Below are positions 15,396 to 24,173 of a stretch of 35,690 nucleotides of DNA, one piece after another (position 1 is the first letter of the stretch; each line of letters opens with the position of its first letter). Source of the DNA: Peptococcaceae bacterium UBA7185 (GTDB lineage: Bacteria; Bacillota; Peptococcia; Peptococcales; Peptococcaceae). The stretch lies in contig DKVF01000083.1 of the NCBI GenBank assembly GCA_002491065.1, forward strand, positions 7,426 through 43,115, written 5' to 3'. Made by a program: the position numbers and the translations under genes. The notes under the pieces were generated by a model. It saw nothing but the letters and a program-made list of their open reading frames with translations, searched no databases and was not told the origin of the DNA.

Positions 15396-17447
15396 ATGGC
15401 AAGAGAAGCAAAAACCAATAAAATTTTGGTTTTGGGTGTGGATGGCATGGACCCACGCCTGACAAAGAAATTTATGGATCAGGGTAAACTACCTCATATT
15501 AAAGAGTATGTAGAAAAAGGTGCTTGCCGGGAAGATTTAATCTTGTTAGGCGCTATGCCGACTATCACACCTCCGCTGTGGGCAACTCTGGCAACTGGAG
15601 CTTATCCGGAAACCCATGGAATTACCTGTTTCTGGAATCAGTCAAAGGAAAGTCTGGATGAAATTGTGTATGCTTTTGACTCTCTGACCTGCAAAGCAGA
15701 ACAGCTGTGGAACGTATTTGCAGAAGCAGGCAAAAAAACATTGGTATGGCATTGGCCAGGTGGTTCTTGGCCACCAAGCTCTAACAGTGAAAACCTTTAT
15801 GTAGTAGATGGGACACAACCAGCTAGCGTAAGTATGGGTTCTTCCCTGAGAGATATGGAATTGTATATTCATGCAGATGTGAATATTCAGGATACTGTCA
15901 TGGCAGAAGGGGAGAAACATGATAACGGTGCAGGCTGCATTATCACAGACCTGGAAAATATGGGAGATGAAGCAGTACTTGATACATCTTCCAGTAAAGC
16001 TTTGGAAGCTCTAGATAAAGCGTTGAATCGCAAAAAAGTTACCAGTATCATGAGAACCTTAGATGAAGGGGACTTTGGCACATCAATTTCAGACAGATCT
16101 TCAAAAGTACCTCTGAAGGATGCAAAAAACTGGAAAAATGCCAAACTCGGTGCCAAGGAATTCAGCATTATGCTGGCAAATGGTATGAAACGTTGGGTTT
16201 GTCTGGTGGAGCCTAACGCAGAAGGAATTTACGACACAGTAGCAATTTATAAGAAAAAACAGGATGAACAGCCGCTGGCCATCGTGAAAAACAATGAACT
16301 TGTGAAAAATGTAATTGATACAGTTCCGTATAAAGATGGGACAACACGGGTAAATCGCTCTGTACGTGTATTTAATATGGCGGAAGATGGGACCAGCGTT
16401 GAAATGTGGATCAGCAACGGAATGGACATTGACAATGGCGATATGCTGTTCCATCCAAAAAGTTTTTACAAAGAAATTATTGAAAATGTGGATTATGTAC
16501 AGCCGGTTATGGTTACATTGGGCGGACATGAAACCGTAGTTCGTGAAATCATGCAGCCGGGTTGGGAAGCATATACTCAGTGGCAGGCTGATTGCCTGAA
16601 ATATGCCATTGAAGAAAAAGGGATGGAAGTCATCTTCTCTCATATTCACAACGTAGACAATATGGCTCATGTATTCTGGAACTGGGCAGAAGAAAGAGAT
16701 TACCAGCCAGGATTGAATGTAGCGGCTTATGAGAAATTTATTGAAAACGCCTACATTGATACCGATAAATATTTGGGGAACTTCCTGCACTTGCTGGATG
16801 AAGACTGGACGATCTTCATTGTTTCCGACCATGGTTTGTTAGTGACAGAAGAGCTGCCTCCTGTATTGGGCGACCCATTTGGTGTAAATGCTGGTGTGAT
16901 GTGTGAACTGGGTTACACCGTGCTGAAAAAAGATGAAGAAGGCAATGACCTGCCGGAAATCGACTGGACACAGACAAAAGCAATCGCAACTCGCGGCAAC
17001 CATATTTGGATTAACTTGAAAGGTCGCAACGCAACCGGTATTGTAGAGCCGGAAGACAAATACGAATTGGAACGTCAGATTATTTCCGATTTGTATGGTT
17101 ATCGCGATCCAAAAACAAACAGACGTGTTGTCGCCATGGCAATGCGCAACAAAGAAGCTGCCATCATCGGCATGAGCGGTCCGGACTGCGGTGATATCAT
17201 TTACTTCCTGGAGGAAGGTTTTAACCGTGTACATGGCGATTCCTTATCTACTTATTTTGGCTGTAAGGACACCTCTGTATCGCCAATCTTTATTTCAGCC
17301 GGAAAAGGCTTGAAAAAAGGCTGCCTGACCAACCGTGTTATTCGTCAGGTAGACGTTGCAGCAACAATCGCCCATTTAGGCGGCGTGCGGATGCCTGCAG
17401 AATGCGAAGGGGCACCGATTTATCAGATTCTTGAAGAAGAAATGTAA
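15396..17447 (+). CDS. Type I phosphodiesterase/nucleotide pyrophosphatase (alkaline phosphatase superfamily)
   Basis: A 683-aa metal-dependent phosphohydrolase. The N-terminal GVDGMD (14-19) supplies a metal aspartate, and T58 in TITPPLWATLATG is the likely nucleophile. Further metal ligands are visible in FSHIHNVDNMAHVFW and in VSDHGL, and a late histidine lies near the C-terminus (NRVHGDS). There is no signal peptide, so it is probably cytoplasmic. The open frame reaches back to 15261, but AAGGAG at 15381-15386, 9 nt before ATG 15396, fixes the start. The insertion between about residues 170 and 400 is longer than in small family members. It lies upstream of a DASS-type anion transporter, which may import its substrate or product; the substrate is unknown. 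Confidence 0.82.
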   Translation: MAREAKTNKILVLGVDGMDPRLTKKFMDQGKLPHIKEYVEKGACREDLILLGAMPTITPPLWATLATGAYPETHGITCFWNQSKESLDEIVYAFDSLTCKAEQLWNVFAEAGKKTLVWHWPGGSWPPSSNSENLYVVDGTQPASVSMGSSLRDMELYIHADVNIQDTVMAEGEKHDNGAGCIITDLENMGDEAVLDTSSSKALEALDKALNRKKVTSIMRTLDEGDFGTSISDRSSKVPLKDAKNWKNAKLGAKEFSIMLANGMKRWVCLVEPNAEGIYDTVAIYKKKQDEQPLAIVKNNELVKNVIDTVPYKDGTTRVNRSVRVFNMAEDGTSVEMWISNGMDIDNGDMLFHPKSFYKEIIENVDYVQPVMVTLGGHETVVREIMQPGWEAYTQWQADCLKYAIEEKGMEVIFSHIHNVDNMAHVFWNWAEERDYQPGLNVAAYEKFIENAYIDTDKYLGNFLHLLDEDWTIFIVSDHGLLVTEELPPVLGDPFGVNAGVMCELGYTVLKKDEEGNDLPEIDWTQTKAIATRGNHIWINLKGRNATGIVEPEDKYELERQIISDLYGYRDPKTNRRVVAMAMRNKEAAIIGMSGPDCGDIIYFLEEGFNRVHGDSLSTYFGCKDTSVSPIFISAGKGLKKGCLTNRVIRQVDVAATIAHLGGVRMPAECEGAPIYQILEEEM

Positions 17448-17754
17448 TTTTTTCTGAAGCATAGCTGGCAGAGGGATAAGCGTTTATATGATAGGAGGTT
17501 ATCCCTTTGTCAGAAAATTAGTTTAAAATTTTATACTTTTTAGGAACAGAAAAAAGTAAAGAAAAAGTGGATATATAGAGAGATTTATCTATATATCCAC
17601 TAAATACATGATATTGTTGTATTGTATAAGAAAGTATAGTCTTTAAGAAAAATACAGAATTTGCCGTTAAAAGTAAAACACAGGATTTATAAAAGCTTAT
17701 AGTGTAATTTATCGCGTAATACTGAAGAATGGCAGTAGAAATGGAGGCATCTAT
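17448..17754. promoter_or_regulatory. Intergenic region with two inverted repeats before the anion transporter
   Basis: This gap holds no gene. The first repeat (17469-17479 with 17499-17509) is a terminator-like stem with a poor T run, just after the phosphodiesterase stop. The second is a perfect 13-14-bp inverted repeat, left arm 17566-17579 and right arm 17588-17601, with an 8-nt loop. Without a T run, the second looks more like an operator or an mRNA hairpin than a terminator. The remaining 150 bp are AT-rich and probably contain the transporter promoter, with no clear consensus hexamer pair. Confidence 0.45.
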
Positions 17755-19209
17755 ATGTCAAGTGCAGCAGCAAGTAAAAATAAAATGTATTATATTCATA
17801 TCGTAATTTATCTGGTTATTTTATTTGGCATCGGTTTCATTCCACCATTTGGTGCAATCACAGAAATGGGTATGAAAGTTTTAGGCGTTTTTATTGGTAC
17901 AATTTATGGGTGGCTAACCTTAGGTCTGGTTTGGCCGAGCATTTTTGCCATGGTAGCATTGGGCTTAACAGATTATATTGGAATTCAGCAGGCCTTTTGC
18001 GATGGCTTTGGGTATATGAACATCCCGATTTTAATTATGTCTTTTGTGTTTGCGGCAATTGCGGATCAAACTCATATTACCGAATATTTGGCTAACTGGC
18101 TGACATCCAGAAAGATTATTGTTGGTCGGCCATATGCCTTGATGGCAGTGCTCTTTTTTGGAATGGAAGTTTTAAATCTTTTGGGAACCGGTTTTGTAGG
18201 TGTGTTTATTATTTGGGGGTTGATTGTATCTTTGGCAGAAGCGGCAGGATATCAAAAAGGGAATGCCTTTGTGAATTTTATGATTCCTTCTGCACTGGTA
18301 ATTTTCGTAATATCGGGGTTTGTGTTCCCCTTTAAAACAAGCTCTTTGATTATGCTGGGCATTTTTACCAAAGGAACAAATTTGGTATTCCCTGATTTGC
18401 AATACCTTGTTTGGGAGTTTGTTATTGTCAACTTGTATATCGTAATTCTGTTACTGGTAGCCAAATTTATTCTGCGTCTTGACGTGAGTGCACTGGCCCA
18501 ATTGACTAATGACCTGGGGACAGAGCACAGAAACGATAAAATGAATTCCGAACAGGCTTTTGGGCTTACCATGCTGGTGGCTTATATTGTAATGATGCTT
18601 TTGCCGATGCTTCTGCCGAAAACATGGGCATTTACACAGTTTTTGTCCAAATTTGGAATTTTGGGTTCTTTGGGAATTTTAATTTCCATTGCAATGGCAA
18701 AAAGAACTCCAGAAGGAAAACCTTATGTAGATTTTGGGAAGGTTGCTGCAAAAGGAATTTCATGGGATGTAATTTGGCTGATCGTTGCTACGACACCGTT
18801 GGCGGCTGCTTTCCAAGCGGAAGAATGTGGAATTATGACAACCTTGATGGGCTTCTTAACACCGATTTTGACCAATATGAGTCCCGCAATCTTCATTATT
18901 GCATGTACTATTATTTTAGGAATCACCACACAGATTGTGCATAATCTGATTTTGGGGATTGTGTTTATTCCCGTATTATGCCCGTTATGTGCAACAATGG
19001 GCGGCAACCCTTACGCATGCTTTTTGGCCATTAATATGGCGCTGATGATGGCTTTCATCACACCAGCTGCCAGCATGAACGCAGGGCTGATTTTTGGTCA
19101 TCCTTGGCTGAATGCGAAAACCGCATATATGCAAGGTACTTTACATCTAATAATTGGCTTGGCTATCACGTTAATCGTTGGATTACCGTTAGCCAATATA
19201 CTATTCTAA
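17755..19209 (+). CDS. DASS/SLC13-type anion transporter
   Basis: A 484-aa integral membrane protein with about 11-12 hydrophobic segments, two of them re-entrant-like near FVFPFKTSSLIML (residues about 190) and MAFITPAASMNAGLI (about 440). The overall pattern fits the divalent anion:Na+ symporter (SLC13) or related ion-transporter superfamily, whose members move dicarboxylates, sulfate or similar anions. The start at 17755 follows GGAGG at 17743-17747. It lies 307 bp after the phosphodiesterase and ends at a perfect hairpin terminator. The substrate cannot be read from sequence; pairing with a phosphodiesterase suggests a phosphorylated or carboxylated anion. Confidence 0.78.
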   Translation: MSSAAASKNKMYYIHIVIYLVILFGIGFIPPFGAITEMGMKVLGVFIGTIYGWLTLGLVWPSIFAMVALGLTDYIGIQQAFCDGFGYMNIPILIMSFVFAAIADQTHITEYLANWLTSRKIIVGRPYALMAVLFFGMEVLNLLGTGFVGVFIIWGLIVSLAEAAGYQKGNAFVNFMIPSALVIFVISGFVFPFKTSSLIMLGIFTKGTNLVFPDLQYLVWEFVIVNLYIVILLLVAKFILRLDVSALAQLTNDLGTEHRNDKMNSEQAFGLTMLVAYIVMMLLPMLLPKTWAFTQFLSKFGILGSLGILISIAMAKRTPEGKPYVDFGKVAAKGISWDVIWLIVATTPLAAAFQAEECGIMTTLMGFLTPILTNMSPAIFIIACTIILGITTQIVHNLILGIVFIPVLCPLCATMGGNPYACFLAINMALMMAFITPAASMNAGLIFGHPWLNAKTAYMQGTLHLIIGLAITLIVGLPLANILF

Positions 19210-19240
19210 AGGATTCTTTGTAAAAACTTTATACCAAAGC

Positions 19241-19271
19241 ACAGCGCTACCATATTGGTAGCGCTGTTTTT
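19241..19271 (+). terminator. Terminator after the anion transporter
   Basis: ACAGCGCTACCA (19241-19252) pairs perfectly with 19256-19267 around TAT, followed by TTTTT. Confidence 0.9.
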
Positions 19272-19287
19272 GAATATGAGCGGCATG

Positions 19288-19657
19288 TTAATGTTCATTG
19301 ATAAAATTTTTTATCAACTTAGCAGCTTTCTTTGCGTTGGAGACAATAGCAGGATGCCCTCCACTTGGGAAAAGATGCAGGAAGGCATTGAGAAGTATGG
19401 ATGCCATTTCCTGATATTCATTTTCGAGGTCGCTTCAACATATCTCATCTTGTTTGCTCACCATAAAGAGAATAGGGATTTTCAGTTCTTTCAATGGCCT
19501 ATGGAATAGGGGCCGTTTTTCTTCTACACATTGCAATAAAGCTTCTGTATCAAGGTCAACGACTGTTTCCCAATCTGCTCCTTGACACCACTCGTAAAAC
19601 TGTCTTGATGGAATATTTACCTTGGATGTTCTTCTTTCAGATAAAAGATTGTTGTAT
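19288..19657 (-). pseudogene. Decayed alpha/beta hydrolase, C-terminal remnant
   Basis: Reading the minus strand in one frame from about 19650 to the TAA at 19288-19290 gives a continuous C-terminal hydrolase segment: SRQFYEWCQGADWETVVDLDTE, then LKELKIPILFMVSKQDE, one in-frame TGA (19435-19437), then NEYQEMASILLNAFLHLFPSGGHPAIVSNAKKAAKLI. The PILFMVSKQDE strand with its acidic residue and the FPSGGHP motif with the catalytic histidine are typical of the last third of this fold. The N-terminal part with the nucleophile elbow is missing; the segment begins directly after the SRPBCC stop codon. The premature stop and the truncation both indicate a pseudogene. The plus-strand frame at 19255-19509 is its shadow. 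Confidence 0.75.
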
Positions 19658-20065
19658 TTATTCTTGCGTAAAATACAACACTGCTTTTTTCAAATCTGAG
19701 ACAAACTGTGCCTGTTGCTTTTTAAGATAAATTTTCACAAAAGGTTTCATAAAGATCTTCTTAGCAGTTACATGTTCTGTAAAATTTACTTCTGTTTCAT
19801 TATTTCTGGGAATGAAAATACCAATCCAGTGGCCTTTCATGTTGCTGTTTTCCATATCGAATTCCCAACGCTTGTATGGTTCTACAGCAGTGATGGTAAA
19901 AGTAGTCGGATACCCCTTTTTGGTGTATTCAATGAATTGGTTTTCATCTACGACTTCTGTATTGCGCAGATCACTGCGCCACGTATAATTATCAACCATC
20001 GTAACAATTTCCCATACTTTGTGAATATCACATGGAATCAAGGCTTTTATAGTTGAAGTTGCCAT
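19658..20065 (-). CDS. SRPBCC (START/Bet v1-like) family protein
   Basis: A 135-aa soluble protein of the SRPBCC ligand-binding fold, often labelled polyketide cyclase/dehydrase. Typical elements are the N-terminal strand and helix (STIKALIPCDIHKVWEIVTMVDNYTWRSD), the central YTKKGYPTTFTITAVEPYKRWEFDMEN, a late acidic strand (TEVNFTEHVTAKK) and a long C-terminal helix (QQAQFVSDLKKAVLYF). The start at 20065 is favoured over a GTG at 20074 by GGAGG spaced 8 nt upstream. The ligand is unknown. It directly precedes the hydrolase remnant and was probably co-transcribed with it when intact. Confidence 0.8.
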   Translation of the reverse strand: MATSTIKALIPCDIHKVWEIVTMVDNYTWRSDLRNTEVVDENQFIEYTKKGYPTTFTITAVEPYKRWEFDMENSNMKGHWIGIFIPRNNETEVNFTEHVTAKKIFMKPFVKIYLKKQQAQFVSDLKKAVLYFTQE

Positions 20066-20443
20066 GGGCAACACCTCCGTAGATTTTTGTTGTCAGGCTT
20101 ATTTTATCATAGTTTGTCTGTAGTATCTATCTTTATCAGACGATGAAAATCAAATTCTTTGTATAGGCGAGGCGTTCTTCCAATTGGAAGTAGAAAGTTA
20201 TGTATGAATGATGAACGGTGGTTAGTTAAAGAAGAGGAAATTTTTGAGTGTACGGTGGGCAATTTAACGGTGCATGACAGAGCAACATATCTTATGAATT
20301 TCACAGTGTAAAGAAAAAGACATGCATATAAAGATTTTATGTGAACATAGGAGAATCTTACAGGAAAAAGTTTGTTTCTTTATCTGAAATTCGTTATAAT
20401 AACAGTAGAAAGAATGGAAAAAATAAGAAATGGGGAGCGGAGC
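20066..20443. other. Intergenic region with a possible small gene or gene remnant
   Basis: This 378-bp gap holds the SRPBCC ribosome binding site at its left end and the radA promoter at its right end. Between them, a plus-strand frame at 20204-20311 encodes 35 residues (MNDERWLVKEEEIFECTVGN, ending in YLMNFTV) whose composition looks protein-like. The frame is open upstream with GVLPIGSRKLC, and a frame change lies near 20140-20170. There is no convincing ribosome binding site. It may be a small peptide gene or the end of a decayed one; I do not recognise the family. Confidence 0.25.
20372..20400 (+). promoter_or_regulatory. Promoter of the radA-disA operon
   Basis: TTGTTT (20372-20377), a 17-bp spacer, and a perfect TATAAT (20395-20400), 44 bp before the radA start. 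Confidence 0.7.
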
Positions 20444-21802
20444 ATGGCAAAGGAAAAGAGCATTTTTTTCTGTCAGGAGTGCGGATATGAGAGCGCAAAA
20501 TGGCTGGGTAAGTGTCCTGGCTGCGGACAATGGAATACCTTTGTGGAGGAAACAGTTTCGAAGCAGAAAAATGAGGCTGTCCGTTTGTTGCCAGCCAGTG
20601 AGCCCATTGGAATAAGTGAGATTGTTTATGATGATTTGCTGCGTATTGATACAGGCATTCAGGAATTGAACCGGGTGTTGGGCGGCGGCATGGTATCCGG
20701 TGCGCTGATGTTATTGGCAGGAGATCCGGGAATTGGAAAATCAACGCTGACCATGCAGGTGGCAGGCCGCATAAAGCTGGATACGCCCATTCTTTATGTT
20801 TCCGGCGAGGAATCTCGGCAGCAGTTGAAAATGCGGGCGCAGCGTCTGGGTGTGGAAAATGAGCGTTTGTTCATTTTGACAGAAAATAATTTATCTGTAA
20901 TAGAAAAACAGGTAAAAAAGTTTCAGCCCAAGTTTGTTATTTTGGATTCCATTCAGACTGTCTATTTGCCGGAGATTTCTTCGGCACCGGGCAGTGTGAG
21001 TCAACTGCGGGAGTGTACTGGCCGTGTACTGCAATGGGCGAAAGGGTTGGATATTTCTATTGTTTTGGTGGGCCATGTGACAAAAGACGGTTCTGTGGCA
21101 GGACCGAGAGTTTTGGAACATATGGTGGATGCAGTGCTCTTTTTTGAAGGGGAACGACACAACCATTTTCGCATTCTTCGTACGTTGAAAAATCGTTTTG
21201 GCTCTACGAATGAAATCGGTGTGTTTGAGATGCAGGAGAGAGGTTTGCGGGAAGTGCACAATCCTTCGGAGATTTTTCTGTCAGAGCGGCCTCAAGGCGC
21301 AGTAGGTTCTGTAGTAGTGCCTTGTATGGAAGGCAGCAGGCCGGTGCTGGTAGAGTTACAGGCCTTGGTGGCTTCAAGCCCCTATGGGCAGCCCCGCCGC
21401 ATGACTAATGGCGTAGATTTTAACCGCACAGCGATGCTGCTGGCGGTATTGGAAAAGAAGATGCGCTTGCCGTTGGGCAATCAGGATATCTATCTCAATG
21501 TGGTAGGCGGTCTGAAGGTGGATGAACCAGCCATAGACTTAGGGGTTATTGTGGCTTTAGTGTCCAGTATGCAAAACCGTCCCATCTTGGATGATGTGGT
21601 CGTGTTGGGAGAAGTTGGATTGACAGGAGAAGTGCGGACGATCAGTTTCTTGGAGAAGCGATTAATTGAAGCAGAGAAAATGGGTTTTCGTCTTGCTATA
21701 GTGCCTAAGGGTAATTTAAAGCGTGAACAACAGTATCCCTTGGAAGTGCGCGGCGTTGGCAGTGTGGCGGAAGCGTTAAAAACAATTTTAGGAGGTGCGT
21801 AA
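20444..21802 (+). CDS. radA: DNA repair protein RadA/Sms
   Basis: A RecA-like ATPase that processes recombination intermediates and promotes branch migration in DNA repair. The N-terminal zinc finger is C10-x2-C13 and C24-x2-C27 (CQECGYESAKWLGKCPGCGQW). The RecA core has Walker A GDPGIGKST (93-101) and the RadA-specific LKNRFGST motif near residue 250. A C-terminal Lon-protease-like domain follows (GLKVDEPAIDLGVIVALVSS, GEVGLTGEVR). The frame is open from 20372, but the zinc-finger N-terminus begins at ATG 20444, preceded by GGGGAGCGG. The 452-aa length is normal. disA starts on the base after the radA stop, a pairing common in Bacillota. Confidence 0.96.
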   Translation: MAKEKSIFFCQECGYESAKWLGKCPGCGQWNTFVEETVSKQKNEAVRLLPASEPIGISEIVYDDLLRIDTGIQELNRVLGGGMVSGALMLLAGDPGIGKSTLTMQVAGRIKLDTPILYVSGEESRQQLKMRAQRLGVENERLFILTENNLSVIEKQVKKFQPKFVILDSIQTVYLPEISSAPGSVSQLRECTGRVLQWAKGLDISIVLVGHVTKDGSVAGPRVLEHMVDAVLFFEGERHNHFRILRTLKNRFGSTNEIGVFEMQERGLREVHNPSEIFLSERPQGAVGSVVVPCMEGSRPVLVELQALVASSPYGQPRRMTNGVDFNRTAMLLAVLEKKMRLPLGNQDIYLNVVGGLKVDEPAIDLGVIVALVSSMQNRPILDDVVVLGEVGLTGEVRTISFLEKRLIEAEKMGFRLAIVPKGNLKREQQYPLEVRGVGSVAEALKTILGGA

Positions 21803-22882
21803 ATGGAAAGAGTTGGTGGAAAAAAGAATGAACTGATTACGTTGTTAAAACAAACTGCGCCTGGCACACCTTTGCGTGAGGGGCTTGACAATGTGTTGCG
21901 GGCAAAAACTGGTGGGCTGATTGTACTGACAGACGATCCTGCTATCAATGATTTGGTAACTGGCGGTTTTGTAATTGATTGCCCTTATTCTCCAGCTAGT
22001 TTGTATGAATTGGCCAAGATGGACGGCGCGATTATTTTGAATAAAGACGCTACGCGGATTTTACGCGCCAATGCGCATTTGAATCCTGATCCCAGCGTGC
22101 CGTCTTCAGAAACTGGGATTCGACACCGCACTTCGGAAAAGGTAGCGCGGCAGTTGGGTGTGTTGGTAGTATGTATTTCTCAGCGTCGCAACGTAATTAC
22201 GTTGTTTAAAGGCGATATCAAGTATTATGTAAAAGAAAGTAATGTGTTGGTGGGATTGGCCAATCAGGCAGTGCAGACGTTGGATAAGTATAAAACAGTC
22301 TTGGATAAGGCGCTAAACAGCCTCAGTGTGTTGGAATATGACGGTATGGTATCTATCAACGACGTGGCTAAGGTTTTACAGCGGGCGGAAATGTTTGCCC
22401 GTGTGGAAGAAGAGTTGAGCAAGTATATCAGTGAGCTGGGAACCGAGGGACGCTTAATTCAAATGCAGGTAGAGGAACTGATTTCCAATGTAGCACGGGA
22501 TGAAGAACGTACGATTATGGATTATGAAAACTGGGGTGGACAGAAGAGTGTTAACGACATCTTACAACGTCTGCGTAATCTGCGCTCGGAGGATTTGCTG
22601 CACTTGGAAATCTTTGCCCGGGAAATGGGTTATGAAATCGGCAAAAATCAAGATACAATTTTGGTAACAAGGGGATATCGTTTGTTGAGCCGCATTCCTC
22701 GATTGCCTTTTGGTGTAATTCAAAATATGGTAAAATATTTTGGCTCCTTTGCAAAAATTCAGCAGGCTTCCGTAGAAGATTTAGACGAAGTGGAAGGAAT
22801 TGGCGAAGCAAGGGCGAAAACAATTAAAGACGGACTGAAAAGAATGCGGGATCAAATTTATTCTGAATTCCATTGGATTTAA
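21803..22882 (+). CDS. disA: DNA integrity scanning diadenylate cyclase DisA
   Basis: It makes cyclic di-AMP from two ATP and scans DNA for branched structures, slowing synthesis when it meets damage. The N-terminal DAC domain shows DGAIIL (74-79) and RHRT (107-110), the catalytic signatures. A helical linker follows, then a C-terminal HhH DNA-binding domain (LDEVEGIGEARAKTIKDGLKRM). The length of 359 aa is standard. The start at 21803 follows the radA TAA directly, with AGGAGG overlapping the radA end, so the two are tightly coupled; RadA is known to inhibit DisA in Bacillus. A 9-bp inverted repeat (22880-22888 with 22896-22904) follows the stop but lacks a T run. Confidence 0.97.
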   Translation: MERVGGKKNELITLLKQTAPGTPLREGLDNVLRAKTGGLIVLTDDPAINDLVTGGFVIDCPYSPASLYELAKMDGAIILNKDATRILRANAHLNPDPSVPSSETGIRHRTSEKVARQLGVLVVCISQRRNVITLFKGDIKYYVKESNVLVGLANQAVQTLDKYKTVLDKALNSLSVLEYDGMVSINDVAKVLQRAEMFARVEEELSKYISELGTEGRLIQMQVEELISNVARDEERTIMDYENWGGQKSVNDILQRLRNLRSEDLLHLEIFAREMGYEIGKNQDTILVTRGYRLLSRIPRLPFGVIQNMVKYFGSFAKIQQASVEDLDEVEGIGEARAKTIKDGLKRMRDQIYSEFHWI

Positions 22883-22956
22883 CAAAATTTCTATTATTTT
22901 GTTAGGATTTCTTAAAGTTTGTTTTGTAGAATAAAAATAAGAAAGGAGGCGAAAAA

Positions 22957-24060
22957 ATGAAATATAATGTGTTAAAACGAATTGTACAAATCTTTTTCGC
23001 TTTGATAGGGATGGCGATTGTAGTCTATACAGCGCCGTTATTGGCTGTGCCCTTTAGGATGCAGTTTGGTTGGTCTGCGCGGAGCATTTTAGCGTTGGAG
23101 GTTGTGCTGGCTGTTGTAGCAGCAGTCATTTTCTGGCTTATTGCAACGCCGTTGCTGGATCGCATGATCACGATTACAAAGTGGATGGAAGGAAAACTAC
23201 AGAAAATGTCTACTCAGGATTTACTGAGTGGCGCAATTGGTTTAATTATCGGACTCATAGTAGCATTTTTTATTGGCTATGCCCTGTCCTTTTTACCCAT
23301 CATCGGTCCATATATGCCGTTGGTGATGTGTCTGGTGTTTGGCTACTTAGGCGTAAGCTTGGGGGTGCGCAAACGGGAAGACTTGGTAGCCTTTTTTGGG
23401 GGGCTGGGGAAAGATGGTAACCGGTTTCGAGTCAAAGGCAAGACGAGGGCAGCAGGGTATTGCAATATGCCGAAGGTTCTGGATACAAGCGTTATTATTG
23501 ATGGAAGAATTGCAGATATTTGCAAAACAGGGTTTGTGGAAGGCCCTATCGTAATTCCTAACTTTGTACTGGAAGAACTGCGGCACATTGCTGATTCATC
23601 CGATGCGCTGAAACGGGCAAAGGGGCGTCGGGGTCTGGACATGCTGAATATCATTCGCAGCGAGTTGGATATTGAAGTTGAGATCTCCAATCGAGATTAC
23701 GATGATATTGCCGAAGTGGATGATAAGTTGGTACGGCTGGCCCAGGAATTGTATGGCTGCGTGGTAACCAATGATTATAATCTGAATAAAGTGGCGACTT
23801 TACAAGGTGTTGTGGTGTTAAATATAAATGAGCTGGCTAACGCCATCAAACCTGTTGTATTGCCTGGAGAAAAAATGATCGTGACCGTCATGAAGGACGG
23901 GAAAGAACATAACCAGGGCGTAGCTTATTTGGATGACGGCACTATGATTGTAGTGGAAAATGGTCGCCGATACATTGGGAAAACCATTGAAGTGGAAGTG
24001 ACCAGCGTGATTCAAACCAATGCAGGCCGTATGATCTTCGGAAAACCACTGGAAAAATAA
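22957..24060 (+). CDS. Membrane PIN/TRAM-domain protein (YacL family)
   Basis: A 367-aa membrane-tethered putative ribonuclease. Residues 8-135 contain about four transmembrane helices in two hairpins. Residues about 170-285 form a PIN domain with acidic residues in VLDTSVIIDGRIADI, FVLEELRHI, DDKLVRLA and VTNDYNLNKVA, so the metal site is complete. Residues about 295-355 are a TRAM domain (LPGEKMIVTVMKDGKEHNQG), which usually binds RNA. A strong AAGGAGG ribosome binding site precedes the ATG. It lies between disA and ispD, the classic Bacillota position. The cellular RNA target is not known from sequence. Confidence 0.93.
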   Translation: MKYNVLKRIVQIFFALIGMAIVVYTAPLLAVPFRMQFGWSARSILALEVVLAVVAAVIFWLIATPLLDRMITITKWMEGKLQKMSTQDLLSGAIGLIIGLIVAFFIGYALSFLPIIGPYMPLVMCLVFGYLGVSLGVRKREDLVAFFGGLGKDGNRFRVKGKTRAAGYCNMPKVLDTSVIIDGRIADICKTGFVEGPIVIPNFVLEELRHIADSSDALKRAKGRRGLDMLNIIRSELDIEVEISNRDYDDIAEVDDKLVRLAQELYGCVVTNDYNLNKVATLQGVVVLNINELANAIKPVVLPGEKMIVTVMKDGKEHNQGVAYLDDGTMIVVENGRRYIGKTIEVEVTSVIQTNAGRMIFGKPLEK

Positions 24061-24085
24061 AAGATCAGACAGCACAATGGAGAGG

Positions 24086-24150
24086 GAGTTGCTGCAGAAA
24101 AGAGCTCAGGCGGGGACAGAACGCCTTTGGCCGCTGCAGCGACTCTTTTT
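24086..24150 (+). terminator. Terminator-like hairpin between the PIN/TRAM gene and ispD
   Basis: GAGTTGCTGCAG (24086-24097) pairs with CTGCAGCGACTC (24134-24145) and an inner AGGCG/CGCCT stem, followed by TTTTT. An alternative pairing of GCAGAAAAGAG with the CTCTTTTTCTGC that overlaps the T run would exclude it. Confidence 0.65.
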
Positions 24151-24173
24151 CTGCATATAGGAGGGAACGAAAC

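Noticed and set aside
16101..16832. 243-aa minus-strand open frame
   Set aside because: Antisense to the phosphodiesterase; low-complexity Phe/Ile/His content and no family resemblance.
19255..19509. 84-aa plus-strand frame after the anion transporter
   Set aside because: The minus strand of the same region reads as a decayed alpha/beta hydrolase; the frame begins inside a terminator.
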